Shown here: piece after piece, positions 8,911-18,516 of the stretch
Layout: the number at the start of each line of letters is the position of its first letter
How positions within the stretch are numbered: position 1 is the stretch's first letter
NCBI RefSeq assembly: GCF_010747475.1
Contig: NZ_VSLZ01000007.1
Span: 124,001 to 188,000, forward strand
DNA: 64,000 nt
DNA from: Halorussus sp. MSC15.2
GTDB lineage: Archaea > Halobacteriota > Halobacteria > Halobacteriales > Haladaptataceae
Direction: 5' to 3'
Translations under genes and position numbers: made by a program
Notes under the pieces: model-generated
Told to the model about the DNA's origin: nothing
The model's database searches: none
What the model saw: the letters and a program-made list of their open reading frames with translations, nothing else

Positions 8911-10226
8911 GCCGCGGAGGGGGACGCAGCGAGCGACTCCCGAGTGGTGTTCGCGGTCTCGTAGTCCACGAAGTGAACCCGAACCGACGGATTCTGACTC
9001 GTCGCGGCGTTCAACTGCTGCTGGAGCCGATTCGCCAGTTCGGGATACTCCCGGTCCGACGTGCGACTGATGGTCACTGTGACCGACTCTGATTCTAACA
9101 GGCCGCCGCTGAACGCGTACTCGGTGGAGGTCTGGACGTAGGTGAGGTTCGCGTACGCCGGGTCCTGAAGCACCGAACTGACCTCCCGATTGATGGTCTG
9201 CTGGTAGGTTATCTGCTGGTACGTGGCGAACGTCGTGACTCCGACGACGAGGAGGAGTACCGCGACGCCGACCGCGACGGTCGCGGTCTGTTTGCGACTG
9301 TCGAACTGCCAGAGGCCCGGTTCGAAGCCGTTCGGCCGATAGCCGAGGTAACGGAGCGTGGTGAACGCGGCGGCGTTGATGCCGATGAGCGAGACGAGCA
9401 GGAGGACTAGCGACCCCGCCGCGACGATGGGGAATCCCCAGATGATAGCGATGCCTGCGGTCGCCGCCGCCGGAATCAGCGCCGCGGCAATCATGACGCC
9501 GATGAGCGAAGTCGGTCCCTTCGTCGTGAGTCCGAACGCGGAGGCGCTCCCCGCGGCGAGACCGACCGCCACGGTCAGCAGACTCGGCGCGACCCGCGAG
9601 CTAATCTGCCCGAGGGCGGTGATTCGCAACTGGGGGACGAACGAGAACGTCCGGAGAATATAGCCGAACGCCAGCGCGCTCACGACGGCGACGCCGAGTC
9701 CTATCGCCTGCAACTTGATGCTGTCCGCGAGCATCTCCCTGTCGCCGGTGACCGCGCCGACGCTCGCGGTGAGGACCGGCCCGACCATCGGCGCGATGAC
9801 CATCGACCCGACCACGATTGCGGGCGAGTCGAGCAGCAGGCCCGCGGTGGCGATGATGGCGCTCAGGAATATCATCCAGACGAACGACGTCCGGTCGTGG
9901 GCCATGTCGCGGGCCTTCGACCGGAGTTCCTTCCGGGTCAGCGGGTCGAAGTCGTCGGAGTACCTGTTCTCCAACCGTTCCATGTTCGGCGTGGAGGCGG
10001 TCTCGGCCGTCGCCATGACGGTGTACTTCTCCTCTTCGAGTCCCGCGTCGTTGAGCGCGTCCATCACGTCGCCGACCCCGTCGCTCGGGAGGGGGAACTC
10101 CACGAGTACCTGCTCGCTCGTCCGCTCGTCGGTTTCGAGAACGGCGTAATCTATCTCCTTCGAGTCGAGCGCGCCCAGAACCGGGCCGCGTCGCTCGTCC
10201 GGAATCAGGACGTGTATCAGTCGCAC
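8808..10226 (-). CDS. TIGR00341 (DUF389) family integral membrane protein, paralogue B
   Basis: A 472-residue protein with an N-terminal ACT-like soluble domain (MRLIHVLIPDERRG to about residue 75), a DUF389 core of about six membrane helices (GLLLDSPAIVVGSMVIAPMVGP is the signature region near residue 130), and a C-terminal extracellular beta-rich domain. The family has no established function. It shares order and motifs with the gene at 11123-12409, with a SIMPL lipoprotein between them, all reading the same way. The normal family end is near VRVHFVDYE; here translation continues another 45 low-complexity Ser/Thr residues antisense to the NOG1-like gene, so the stop may have been lost. Confidence 0.88.
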   Translation of the reverse strand: MRLIHVLIPDERRGPVLGALDSKEIDYAVLETDERTSEQVLVEFPLPSDGVGDVMDALNDAGLEEEKYTVMATAETASTPNMERLENRYSDDFDPLTRKELRSKARDMAHDRTSFVWMIFLSAIIATAGLLLDSPAIVVGSMVIAPMVGPVLTASVGAVTGDREMLADSIKLQAIGLGVAVVSALAFGYILRTFSFVPQLRITALGQISSRVAPSLLTVAVGLAAGSASAFGLTTKGPTSLIGVMIAAALIPAAATAGIAIIWGFPIVAAGSLVLLLVSLIGINAAAFTTLRYLGYRPNGFEPGLWQFDSRKQTATVAVGVAVLLLVVGVTTFATYQQITYQQTINREVSSVLQDPAYANLTYVQTSTEYAFSGGLLESESVTVTISRTSDREYPELANRLQQQLNAATSQNPSVRVHFVDYETANTTRESLAASPSAAYSRSSKGSSGSYPTASTASSSTPSTFSPLSTLM

Positions 10227-10312
10227 AGCAGAGCCACGGCGTACCGACGCAAAAACATTCAGGCCACCTGAACCCGCTCTACGGACCGATACCCCGGTCG
10301 CCCGGAGGAGAC

Positions 10313-11062
10313 CTACGCGCCGGTCGCGTTGTAAGTCACTTGCACCTGTGCGACGACCGTCACCGGTCCCGACTCGATTTGCGTTCCGGACTGGCCGGCC
10401 GCGTTCGCAGAGAGCGACTCGGCCCTCACGGGACTGTAACTCACGTCGCCGGTCGAGGCGCTGTGGACGCCGGTGACGGTCAGGTTCGCGCTCTCGGCGA
10501 TGACGTCGGCGTTCGCGCGGGCGCTGTCCATCGCGTCCCGGAGCGCCTCGGCGCGGACTTCCCTCCGGCGCTCCTCGGACAGCGTGAGTTCGACGCTGTC
10601 CACGCGGTCGGCCCCGTTCGAGACCGCCGCGTCGATGATAGCGCCCGCCCTGCTCGTGTTCGACAGCGTAATCTCGAAGGCGTGGACGCCTCGGAACCCG
10701 GCGGGTCGCCGTTCGCCGCCTTCCTCGCGGTACTCCTGTTCGATGTTGTACGCGACCGTCCGAATCTGGTCGTCGGCGACGCCCGCCCGTTTGAGCGCCT
10801 CGCGCATCCGCGTGACGTTCTCCGCGAGTCGCTCGCGGACCACGTTCGCGTCGTCGTCGCTGGCGACGACTGCGACACGCACGACGGCTTGGTCGGGCGT
10901 GGCCGCGGCCTGCCCGGTCGCGGAGACGCCGATGGTCTTACCGCCGCGGTCGGGTTGTTGGGTCTGTGCGCTCGCGTCGGCGGTCGGGGCGACGCTCCCG
11001 ACGCATCCGGCAGTCACCAGCAGGAGGGCGACACCCACGGTTGCAAGTACTCCTTTGTGCAT
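10313..11062 (-). CDS. SIMPL (DUF541) domain lipoprotein
   Basis: A 249-residue exported lipoprotein. The signal peptide ends in lipobox LLVTAGC with lipidated Cys20. The rest is one SIMPL domain, beginning with the characteristic GVSATGQAAATPDQAVVRVAV strand pattern and later RTVAYNIEQEY and SGPVTVVAQVQV strands. SIMPL proteins form oligomers at the cell surface or periplasm; the function is poorly defined, with links to oxidative or heat stress in bacteria. It sits 60 nt downstream of one TIGR00341 gene and 86 nt upstream of another, so all three are probably one operon. Confidence 0.9.
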   Translation of the reverse strand: MHKGVLATVGVALLLVTAGCVGSVAPTADASAQTQQPDRGGKTIGVSATGQAAATPDQAVVRVAVVASDDDANVVRERLAENVTRMREALKRAGVADDQIRTVAYNIEQEYREEGGERRPAGFRGVHAFEITLSNTSRAGAIIDAAVSNGADRVDSVELTLSEERRREVRAEALRDAMDSARANADVIAESANLTVTGVHSASTGDVSYSPVRAESLSANAAGQSGTQIESGPVTVVAQVQVTYNATGA

Positions 11063-11122
11063 CGCTGCGTGGTACGACGGGGGCCGAGAAAAAGCTCCGC
11101 TTGAGTGAAATCGCGATTTGAC

Positions 11123-12409
11123 CTACGCGGAGTCTATCTCGACGAACCGGACCTGCACGGTCACGGACCGGCCGGTACTGCGCCGGATGCGCTGTTTCAG
11201 TCGCTCGGCCAGTCGCGGGTACTCCTCGCCGGGCGCTCTGCCGACCGTGACTATCACCTGTTTCGATTGCCCGAACGGCGGTGCCCTGTTCCCCTCGAAG
11301 TCGACGTTGAGAAGCGTCGGTGTCCCCTCCTGTGAGAGCGCGGCGTCGATTTCGTTCTGGGCCTCGTTCTGGAACGTCGCGTTCTGGACGGTGGCGTAGG
11401 TGACGCCGCCGAGGAACACCGAGAGGACGGCGATGGCGACCACGAGGACGCCGATGCGCTTGACCAGCGTCGCTCGGGTCTCGCTGAGTTCGAACCAACT
11501 CCGGGGCTGGTAGCCGAGATACCAGAGCACGAGCAATCCGGAGAGGTTGATGGAGAGGAGGTTGACGAGGACCAGCACGAGCGAACTGACCGCGGCCATC
11601 GGTTGGCCCCACGCGATGGCGACGCCGACTGCGGCGGCGGGCGGCACGAGCGCCGCGGCTATCATGACGCCCACGAGCGCCACCGAGACGCCGGAGGCCA
11701 GACTCAGCACGCCCGCCGCGCCCGCGCCGAGCGCGACCACTAGCGAGAGGAAGTCGGGGGTCAGTCGGCCGCTCACCTGCGAGATGGCGAAGATGTTCGT
11801 CCCCGGCGGGACGAGAAAACCGTATCGCACGCCGAACGCGAACAGCGTCGAACTCGCGACGGCGGCGAACCCGCCGATGAACTGGAACTTCACGCCCTCG
11901 CGGAACAGCTCGCGGTCGCGGAGGACGGTGCCGACGCTCGTGCCCATCGCCGGACCGATGAGCGGGGCGATGACCATCGACCCGACGACGACCGCCGCCG
12001 AGTCCAGCAGTAGCCCCGCGGTGGCGACGACCGCGCTGATTATCGTCATCGCCAGATAGGTCTGTAACTCCGGCACCATCTCGCGGGCCTTGGTCGTTAT
12101 CTCCTCGCGGGCGATGTGTTCGGACGCGTCGCTGTCCTCGGTGTACCGCTTTTCGAGTTCCTCGAACCGGCGGGACGTGTCGGTCTCCGCGTCGATGATG
12201 ACCGCGTGGGGGTCGTCGCCGAGTCCGGCGTCCTCCAACTTGTCCAGAATCGGCTGGACGGCGTTGGTCGGCAGCGGGAAGTAGGCGATGGCGGTGTACT
12301 CCCGGCCGCTGGTCTCGTCGGTCAGCATGTAATCGATGCCCTCCGAATCGAGCACGTCGGAGACTAGCTCCCGCTTGCCCGCCGGAATCGAAACCTGCAC
12401 GAGCCGCAT
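11123..12409 (-). CDS. TIGR00341 (DUF389) family integral membrane protein, paralogue A
   Basis: A 428-residue protein with the same plan as the gene at 8808-10226: N-terminal ACT-like domain (MRLVQVSIPAGKRE), DUF389 membrane core (GLLLDSAAVVVGSMVIAPLIGP near residue 125), and a C-terminal extracytoplasmic domain ending VQVRFVEIDSA. ATG 12409 is chosen because both paralogues begin with MRL at this point; further upstream is non-acidic. It is probably the first gene of the A-SIMPL-B unit. Function unknown; transport or sensing in the membrane are guesses. Confidence 0.9.
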   Translation of the reverse strand: MRLVQVSIPAGKRELVSDVLDSEGIDYMLTDETSGREYTAIAYFPLPTNAVQPILDKLEDAGLGDDPHAVIIDAETDTSRRFEELEKRYTEDSDASEHIAREEITTKAREMVPELQTYLAMTIISAVVATAGLLLDSAAVVVGSMVIAPLIGPAMGTSVGTVLRDRELFREGVKFQFIGGFAAVASSTLFAFGVRYGFLVPPGTNIFAISQVSGRLTPDFLSLVVALGAGAAGVLSLASGVSVALVGVMIAAALVPPAAAVGVAIAWGQPMAAVSSLVLVLVNLLSINLSGLLVLWYLGYQPRSWFELSETRATLVKRIGVLVVAIAVLSVFLGGVTYATVQNATFQNEAQNEIDAALSQEGTPTLLNVDFEGNRAPPFGQSKQVIVTVGRAPGEEYPRLAERLKQRIRRSTGRSVTVQVRFVEIDSA

Positions 12410-12546
12410 ATGTTCGGAGATGGCACGGAAGAGGTAAATAAGCCGCGCCAACAGAACTGTTTCAGCGCGTCGAGGACCGACCGCACCCGAGGACGCCGAT
12501 TCGGTGGAACCGCGGCCGTTAAACGTCGTCACGCCCAATCGGGGGT

Positions 12547-13167
12547 ATGTTCGAGAGTCGCCCGGGCCGCGACGCCGAAGTCGTCTTCGTCGGCCGGTCG
12601 AACGTGGGGAAGTCCACGCTGATGCGCGAACTGACGGGCCACACCTTCGACACGGGGAGCAAACCCGGCGTCACGCGGTCGCCCAACCACTACGACTGGG
12701 CCAGCGACGATTTCGTACTGACCGACCTGCCGGGGTTCGGCTTCATGTCGGGCGTGCCCGAGGAGCAACGCGAGCAAATCAAGACCGACATCGTGCGCTA
12801 CATCGAGGACAACGCCGACAAGATACTCGTAGGCGTCCTCGTCGTGGACGGCAAGAGCGCGGTGGACATCATCGACCGCCACTCGGGCGAGGACGAGGTG
12901 CCCTACGATGTGGAGATGTTCTACTTCCTCCGGGACGTGGACATCCCGGTCGTCGTCGCGGTCAACAAGATGGACAAGGTGGACGACGAGGACGAGCGCC
13001 TGAACGAACTCTGCGACCGCCTCGGTCTCCACCCGCCGTGGAAGCAGTGGCAGGACACGATAGCGCCCATCAGCGCCAAGCGCGGTAACATCGACGCGCT
13101 GAACGAGGCCGTGAAGGACCACCTCCACGAGCAGAAGCGCGACGACCTGCTGAAGTTCTTCTCGTAA
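12547..13167 (+). CDS. engB: Ribosome-assembly GTPase EngB/YihA type
   Basis: A compact 206-residue TRAFAC GTPase involved in ribosome biogenesis. G1 is GRSNVGKST (residues 16-24), the G2 threonine follows in KPGVTRSP, G3 is DLPGFGF, G4 NKMDK near residue 141 and G5 is in PISAKRG. The short N-terminus and total length fit EngB. It is divergent from the TIGR00341 operon with a 137-nt gap. Confidence 0.94.
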   Translation: MFESRPGRDAEVVFVGRSNVGKSTLMRELTGHTFDTGSKPGVTRSPNHYDWASDDFVLTDLPGFGFMSGVPEEQREQIKTDIVRYIEDNADKILVGVLVVDGKSAVDIIDRHSGEDEVPYDVEMFYFLRDVDIPVVVAVNKMDKVDDEDERLNELCDRLGLHPPWKQWQDTIAPISAKRGNIDALNEAVKDHLHEQKRDDLLKFFS

Positions 13168-13252
13168 CCGCCCGTTCTCTCCCGACTCGTCCCGGAGCGC
13201 GTTCACTGTCGGCGGGTCGAGAGTTAAGGGGTTTCGTGTGCTACCCGCTCGC

Positions 13253-13678
13253 ATGTACGACCGCGTGCTTCTCCCGACGGACGGGTCCGAGGCAGCGGAG
13301 GCCGCCGCCGAACACGCCTACAGTCTCGCCGAGCGATACGACGCAGAACTGCACGTGCTTCACGTCGTTCCGGAGAACGAAACCACCGCAATCGTCGGAC
13401 GCGGCGACGAGCGACTCGACGCGCTCGAAGCGCGCGGCCGCGACGCCGTTACGCCCCTCGTCGAGGACGCCACCGCCCGCGACCTGTCGGTGACCAGCGC
13501 GATAGAGGTCGGGACCCCGTATCGGCAGATTCTCGCGTACGCCGACGAGGAGGACGTCGATATCGTCGTGATGAGTACGCACGGCCGGTCGGGCGTCGGC
13601 CGGGTCGTCATGGGGAGCGTGACCGAACGCGTCATTCGCGTGGGCGAGACGCCCGTCGTCGCCGTCCCGCGAGCGTAA
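13253..13678 (+). CDS. Universal stress protein (UspA superfamily)
   Basis: A single-domain 141-residue Usp. It opens with MYDRVLLPTDGSEAAE, the classic first strand plus nucleotide-binding loop, and near the end has STHGRSGVGRVVMGSV, the G-x2-G-x9-G-S/T ATP-binding signature. Cytosolic, ATP-binding, usually made under stress or starvation. ATG 13253 is preferred to an upstream in-frame codon because the family starts at MYDR. It lies 55 nt before a ClC channel gene on the same strand; Usp and ClC domains are sometimes linked in archaea, so co-expression is plausible. Confidence 0.93.
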   Translation: MYDRVLLPTDGSEAAEAAAEHAYSLAERYDAELHVLHVVPENETTAIVGRGDERLDALEARGRDAVTPLVEDATARDLSVTSAIEVGTPYRQILAYADEEDVDIVVMSTHGRSGVGRVVMGSVTERVIRVGETPVVAVPRA

Positions 13679-13733
13679 TCACGGCGTTCGCAGAACGTAA
13701 AGCACCTCCCCCTTCAGTGGCTACGCCAGCGTA

Positions 13734-15014
13734 ATGGCTTCCAGCGGAGTCCCGGGGCAGTTCTCTACCGCTCTGCGGTGGGCCGACGAACGCCATCTCC
13801 ACCATCAGATGTTCGTCGCCGCGCTCTTAGGCGTCACCGTCGGCGTCGTCGCCACGGCCTTCCGCGTCGTCTGGTTGGCGCTCAAACACCAGCTCTGGAC
13901 GGCGTTGAACGCGCCCATCTGGCGAGTCGTCGTCAGCACCGGGGCGGGGATTCTCATCGGTGTCATCCTCTACGCGACGTTCTACCCGGGGGCGCTCTCG
14001 GCGCTCGTCCAGCAGTTCCACCGCGAGGGCCGCGTCGAGATGGCCGAGAACGTGCCGGTCATCCCGGTCGGACTCGTCGGCCTCGTCGCCGGACAGAACG
14101 CCGGTCCCGAAGGGGTGATGAGCATCGTCGGCGGGTCGTTCGGCACGAAGATGTCCGAGTTGTTCGAGTTCGACAACTCGACGAAACTGCTGACCCTCGC
14201 CGGGATGGGCGCGGGGTTCGGCACGATTCTCGGCGCACCTATCGGCGGGGCGCTCCTCTGGTTGGAACTCCCGCACAAGCGCGGCCTCGAGTACTACGAG
14301 GCCATCGTGCCGACCTTCGTCGCGAGCTTCGCGGGCTATCTCACAGAGGTGCTGCTCGGAGGGATGGAGTTGTTCCCGGCGTGGCGAGCGAGTTCGCTCG
14401 TCCCGGTCGAACCGTGGCAGTTGGCCGCGGCGATTGGCGTCGGTCTCGTCTGTATCCCGTTCGGCTTCGTCTACACGCACCTGTTCGCGTTCGTCGGGCG
14501 GTTGTTCAACGAGTGGTCGCCCGCGGTGTACGTCCGAACGACGCTCGCGGGTCTCGGTATCGGCGTCTTGGGCTACGTCCTCCCGCTGACGTACTTCTAC
14601 GGCGGGTCGAAGATGAACGTGCTCCTGTCGGGGACGTTCACCGTCGAGCGGTTGCTGCTCGTCCTCGGCGGGACGATGATAGCGGCGGCGCTCACGATTC
14701 ACGGCAACTGGCTCGGCGGACTCATCATCCCCCACATGTTCATGGGGGCGCTCGTCGGACAGGCCGCCGGACTCGTCGTGCCGGGACTGCCGCCGATGTT
14801 CGGGATGCTGGCGGGGATGGCGGCGTTCAACTCGGTCGTCACGGCGACTCCCCTCTCGTCGGCGCTCATCGCAATCGCGTTGACGAACGGGGCCAGCATC
14901 ACGCCCGTGTTTCTCGCCAGTCTGGTCGCGTTCGTGGGCAGTCCGAACGTCCAGTTCTTGGAGGTCGCGGCCCCGCGAAGCGAGGCACCCGCCTTCCACA
15001 CTGACGACGATTGA
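13734..15014 (+). CDS. ClC-family chloride channel/transporter
   Basis: A 426-residue integral membrane protein with about ten hydrophobic segments arranged as in ClC proteins. The GREGP-like loop is represented by GQNAGPEGVMS (near residue 122), followed by GMGAGFGTILGAPIGGALLWLE, and the GxFxP-like selectivity loop by GGLIIPHMFMGALVG. Several filter residues deviate from the canonical GSGIP/GREGP/GIFAP set, so ion selectivity or transport mode may differ from model ClCs. No C-terminal CBS domains. It follows a universal stress protein gene by 55 nt. Confidence 0.88.
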   Translation: MASSGVPGQFSTALRWADERHLHHQMFVAALLGVTVGVVATAFRVVWLALKHQLWTALNAPIWRVVVSTGAGILIGVILYATFYPGALSALVQQFHREGRVEMAENVPVIPVGLVGLVAGQNAGPEGVMSIVGGSFGTKMSELFEFDNSTKLLTLAGMGAGFGTILGAPIGGALLWLELPHKRGLEYYEAIVPTFVASFAGYLTEVLLGGMELFPAWRASSLVPVEPWQLAAAIGVGLVCIPFGFVYTHLFAFVGRLFNEWSPAVYVRTTLAGLGIGVLGYVLPLTYFYGGSKMNVLLSGTFTVERLLLVLGGTMIAAALTIHGNWLGGLIIPHMFMGALVGQAAGLVVPGLPPMFGMLAGMAAFNSVVTATPLSSALIAIALTNGASITPVFLASLVAFVGSPNVQFLEVAAPRSEAPAFHTDDD

Positions 15015-15101
15015 CACCGGAGCGGAACGTCTCTGGTCTCCCGACAACCGAAGCGCGACTGGCCGACACGCCTACCACGCTCGCCACCGACTCGTCTACC
15101 C

Positions 15102-15350
15102 ATGCCAGAACTGACCGAAGACGACGTGGCGAACGCCGTCGTGGACGGCGAGGGGAACCGAATCGGCATCGTCGCGGACGTCGAGGACGGCACCGCGTAC
15201 GTGGACCCGGCGGACGACCTCGCGGGGCCGCTCAAGACGAAGTTGGACTGGGGCGCGGACACGAAGGACACCTACCCCCTCCGGAACGACGCGATAGCCG
15301 ACGTGACCGACGACGAGGTTCGCCTGCGCGACGAGTACGTGGGTCACTGA
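15102..15350 (+). CDS. Small PRC-barrel-like protein, haloarchaeal
   Basis: An 82-residue acidic protein with a beta-rich pattern: GNRIGIVADVEDGTAYVDP resembles the first strands of PRC-barrel-like domains, and the end reads AIADVTDDEVRLRDEYVG. No membrane segment or signal. Function unknown. It stands alone, 87 nt after the ClC gene on the same strand. Confidence 0.72.
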   Translation: MPELTEDDVANAVVDGEGNRIGIVADVEDGTAYVDPADDLAGPLKTKLDWGADTKDTYPLRNDAIADVTDDEVRLRDEYVGH

Positions 15351-15467
15351 CGACCGGTCCGGAGTGGGGTTCGTCCGGAGTCGCGAATCGCCCGCACCGA
15401 ACGTCCGATTCAAAGGTCGAAATTCCCGGCCCCAAGGTCAAACTACGTCACGACGCAATCGCACCCA

Positions 15468-16574
15468 ATGGCTCAGACCCCGGCCTACGAGGTCGTCGTC
15501 GTCGGTGGCGGCCCCGCTGGACTCACGACCGCGCTCTACGCGACCCGCCTCGGCCACCGGACCGCGCTGGTCAACCGCGAGGGCGGCCGGTACGAGTCGG
15601 TCTCGTTCGTCCACAACCTCGTCGGCGTCTCCGAGGAGACGTCCGGACGCGACGTGACCGAACTCGCCATCGACCAACTCGAAGAGTACGGCGCCGACTA
15701 CTACTGTGACGACGTGCGCGCGGTCGAGGAGGTCGAACGCGACCGGGCCGCCGCGACCGAGTTCGAGAACGAGAGCGACGACACCCAGTTCCGCGTGACC
15801 GCCGAGAACGTCGCGCTCCGGGCCGACCGCGTGGTCCTCGCGACCGGGTTCACCGACGTTCCCCCGCGAGTCCGGGACCTCCGCCGGTTCACCGGCCGGG
15901 GTCTCCACTACTGCGTCCACTGCGACGCCTACACCCTCGGCGACGAACCCGTCTTCGTCCTCGGCCACGAGGACCACGCGGCCGAGGTGGCGATGCTCCT
16001 GCTCAACTTCACCGACGAGGTGGACGTCCTGCTGAACGACGAGGACCCCGACTGGAGCGACGACGTGGCCGAGCAGGTCGAGACCCATCCGGTCGCTGTG
16101 GTCGAGGACCGCGTGGACCACGCGTTCGCCGCGGAGGACTCGGACCACGCGACCGGCGACGACGCCCCGTGGCTCGGCGGTCTGGAGTTCGCCGACGGCC
16201 GCACCCGCGAGTACGGCGGCGGGTTCGCCGTCTACGGCAGGGAGTACAACAACGACCTCGCCGCGGCACTCGGGTGCGACCTCCGCGACGACGGTGCCGT
16301 GGCAGTGGACGAGGACCGCGAGACCAGCGTCTCGGGCGTCTACGCCGTCGGCGACCTGACCCACGGTCAGAATCAGACGCCCATCGCCATCGGCGACGGC
16401 GCGTACGCCGGCATCGCGCTCCACAAGGACCTCAGGCAATTCCCGGTCGCACCCGACGAACTCGACCGCGTCCCCGACCTCGGGGTGCCCGCGATGCCCG
16501 ACGACCTCCGCGCGCGGATGTGGCGCGTTCGGGCGGCCGACGAACACGCGGGGATGACGCCGCCGGACGAGTGA
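15468..16574 (+). CDS. NAD(P)/FAD-dependent oxidoreductase, thioredoxin-reductase-like
   Basis: A 368-residue flavoenzyme. FAD-binding GGGPAGLTTA lies at the N-terminus, a redox-active CVHC (Cys149, Cys152) sits at the place of the thioredoxin reductase disulfide, and GVYAVGDLTHGQNQ is the C-terminal FAD motif. The NAD(P) segment (VFVLGHEDHAAE) has lost the usual GxGxxA/G pattern, so nucleotide preference, or whether it uses NAD(P)H at all, is uncertain. About 50 residues longer than typical TrxB, with extra acidic loops and a C-terminal tail. Stop is 8 nt from the convergent dehydrogenase stop. Confidence 0.86.
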   Translation: MAQTPAYEVVVVGGGPAGLTTALYATRLGHRTALVNREGGRYESVSFVHNLVGVSEETSGRDVTELAIDQLEEYGADYYCDDVRAVEEVERDRAAATEFENESDDTQFRVTAENVALRADRVVLATGFTDVPPRVRDLRRFTGRGLHYCVHCDAYTLGDEPVFVLGHEDHAAEVAMLLLNFTDEVDVLLNDEDPDWSDDVAEQVETHPVAVVEDRVDHAFAAEDSDHATGDDAPWLGGLEFADGRTREYGGGFAVYGREYNNDLAAALGCDLRDDGAVAVDEDRETSVSGVYAVGDLTHGQNQTPIAIGDGAYAGIALHKDLRQFPVAPDELDRVPDLGVPAMPDDLRARMWRVRAADEHAGMTPPDE

Positions 16575-16582
16575 GACCCGAC

Positions 16583-17746
<1,164 letters not shown>

Positions 17747-17848
17747 TCACAAGGGGCTCGGAGGGGGTAACTTTCTTCATCGCCACCGGGTAGTGCTACC
17801 GCCCGGAGCGTGATGAATCCATCCTTGTCGGACGCGGGCGAGAGCGTT

Positions 17849-18457
17849 CTACGACCGGCCCGCCTCGCGACAGCGGAAGTTCGCGAAGGTCCGTTCCGGC
17901 GAGACCTCGTCCACCGAAACCGACTCGACGCGGAACCCGGCCGCTTCGAGCAACCCCCGCGCCTCGCTCTCGGAGACGTGATACTCTACCGTCGTCGCGT
18001 CCCACTTCTCGACTTCGACCGGTCCGTCGCCGAGTTTGAATCCGACTCTCGCGACCCCGCCGGGCCGAAGCACGCGCACGAACTCGCTCAGCGCCGTCTC
18101 CATCTCCTCCGGCGGGACGAAGAACAGTGACGCGGGACACCAGAGACCGTCGAACCGGTCGCTCTCGAACCCGAGTCGGCGGACGTCCATCTGGAGGTAT
18201 CGGCCGGGACGGTTCTCGCGGGCGTACTCGACCATGCCGCGTGCGAGGTCGATGCCGACCGGGTCGAGACCGCGGGTCAGGAAGTACTCCACGTCACGGC
18301 CGGGTCCGCACCCCGCGTCGAGGACGGCCGGACCGTCGAGCGACTCGACGAACGAGTCGAGGAGGTCGCGGAACGTCTCCGGTAACGCGTCGAGTCCGGT
18401 GTCGGCGTCGAAGTCGGCCGCGTACTGGTCGTAGAGGTCTGCGGGCGGTACCGGCAT
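17849..18457 (-). CDS. Class I SAM-dependent methyltransferase
   Basis: A 202-residue Rossmann-fold methyltransferase. Motif I is VLDAGCGPGRDVEYF (near residue 48), motif II VGIDLARGMVEYAR, and post-motif residues FDGLWCPASLFFVPPEE and VLRPGGVARVGFK follow. The substrate is unknown; the family includes small-molecule and quinone methylases. ATG 18457 is favoured. An in-frame upstream start would add 26 basic residues and overlap the end of the Nudix-eIF2B gene, which lies 60 nt upstream on the same strand. Confidence 0.85.
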   Translation of the reverse strand: MPVPPADLYDQYAADFDADTGLDALPETFRDLLDSFVESLDGPAVLDAGCGPGRDVEYFLTRGLDPVGIDLARGMVEYARENRPGRYLQMDVRRLGFESDRFDGLWCPASLFFVPPEEMETALSEFVRVLRPGGVARVGFKLGDGPVEVEKWDATTVEYHVSESEARGLLEAAGFRVESVSVDEVSPERTFANFRCREAGRS

Positions 18458-18516
18458 CGGTACGACTTCGAGGCGCGCCGAGTTGAGTGTTCGGCCGGAG
18501 TCGTTCCGGGCCGCCG

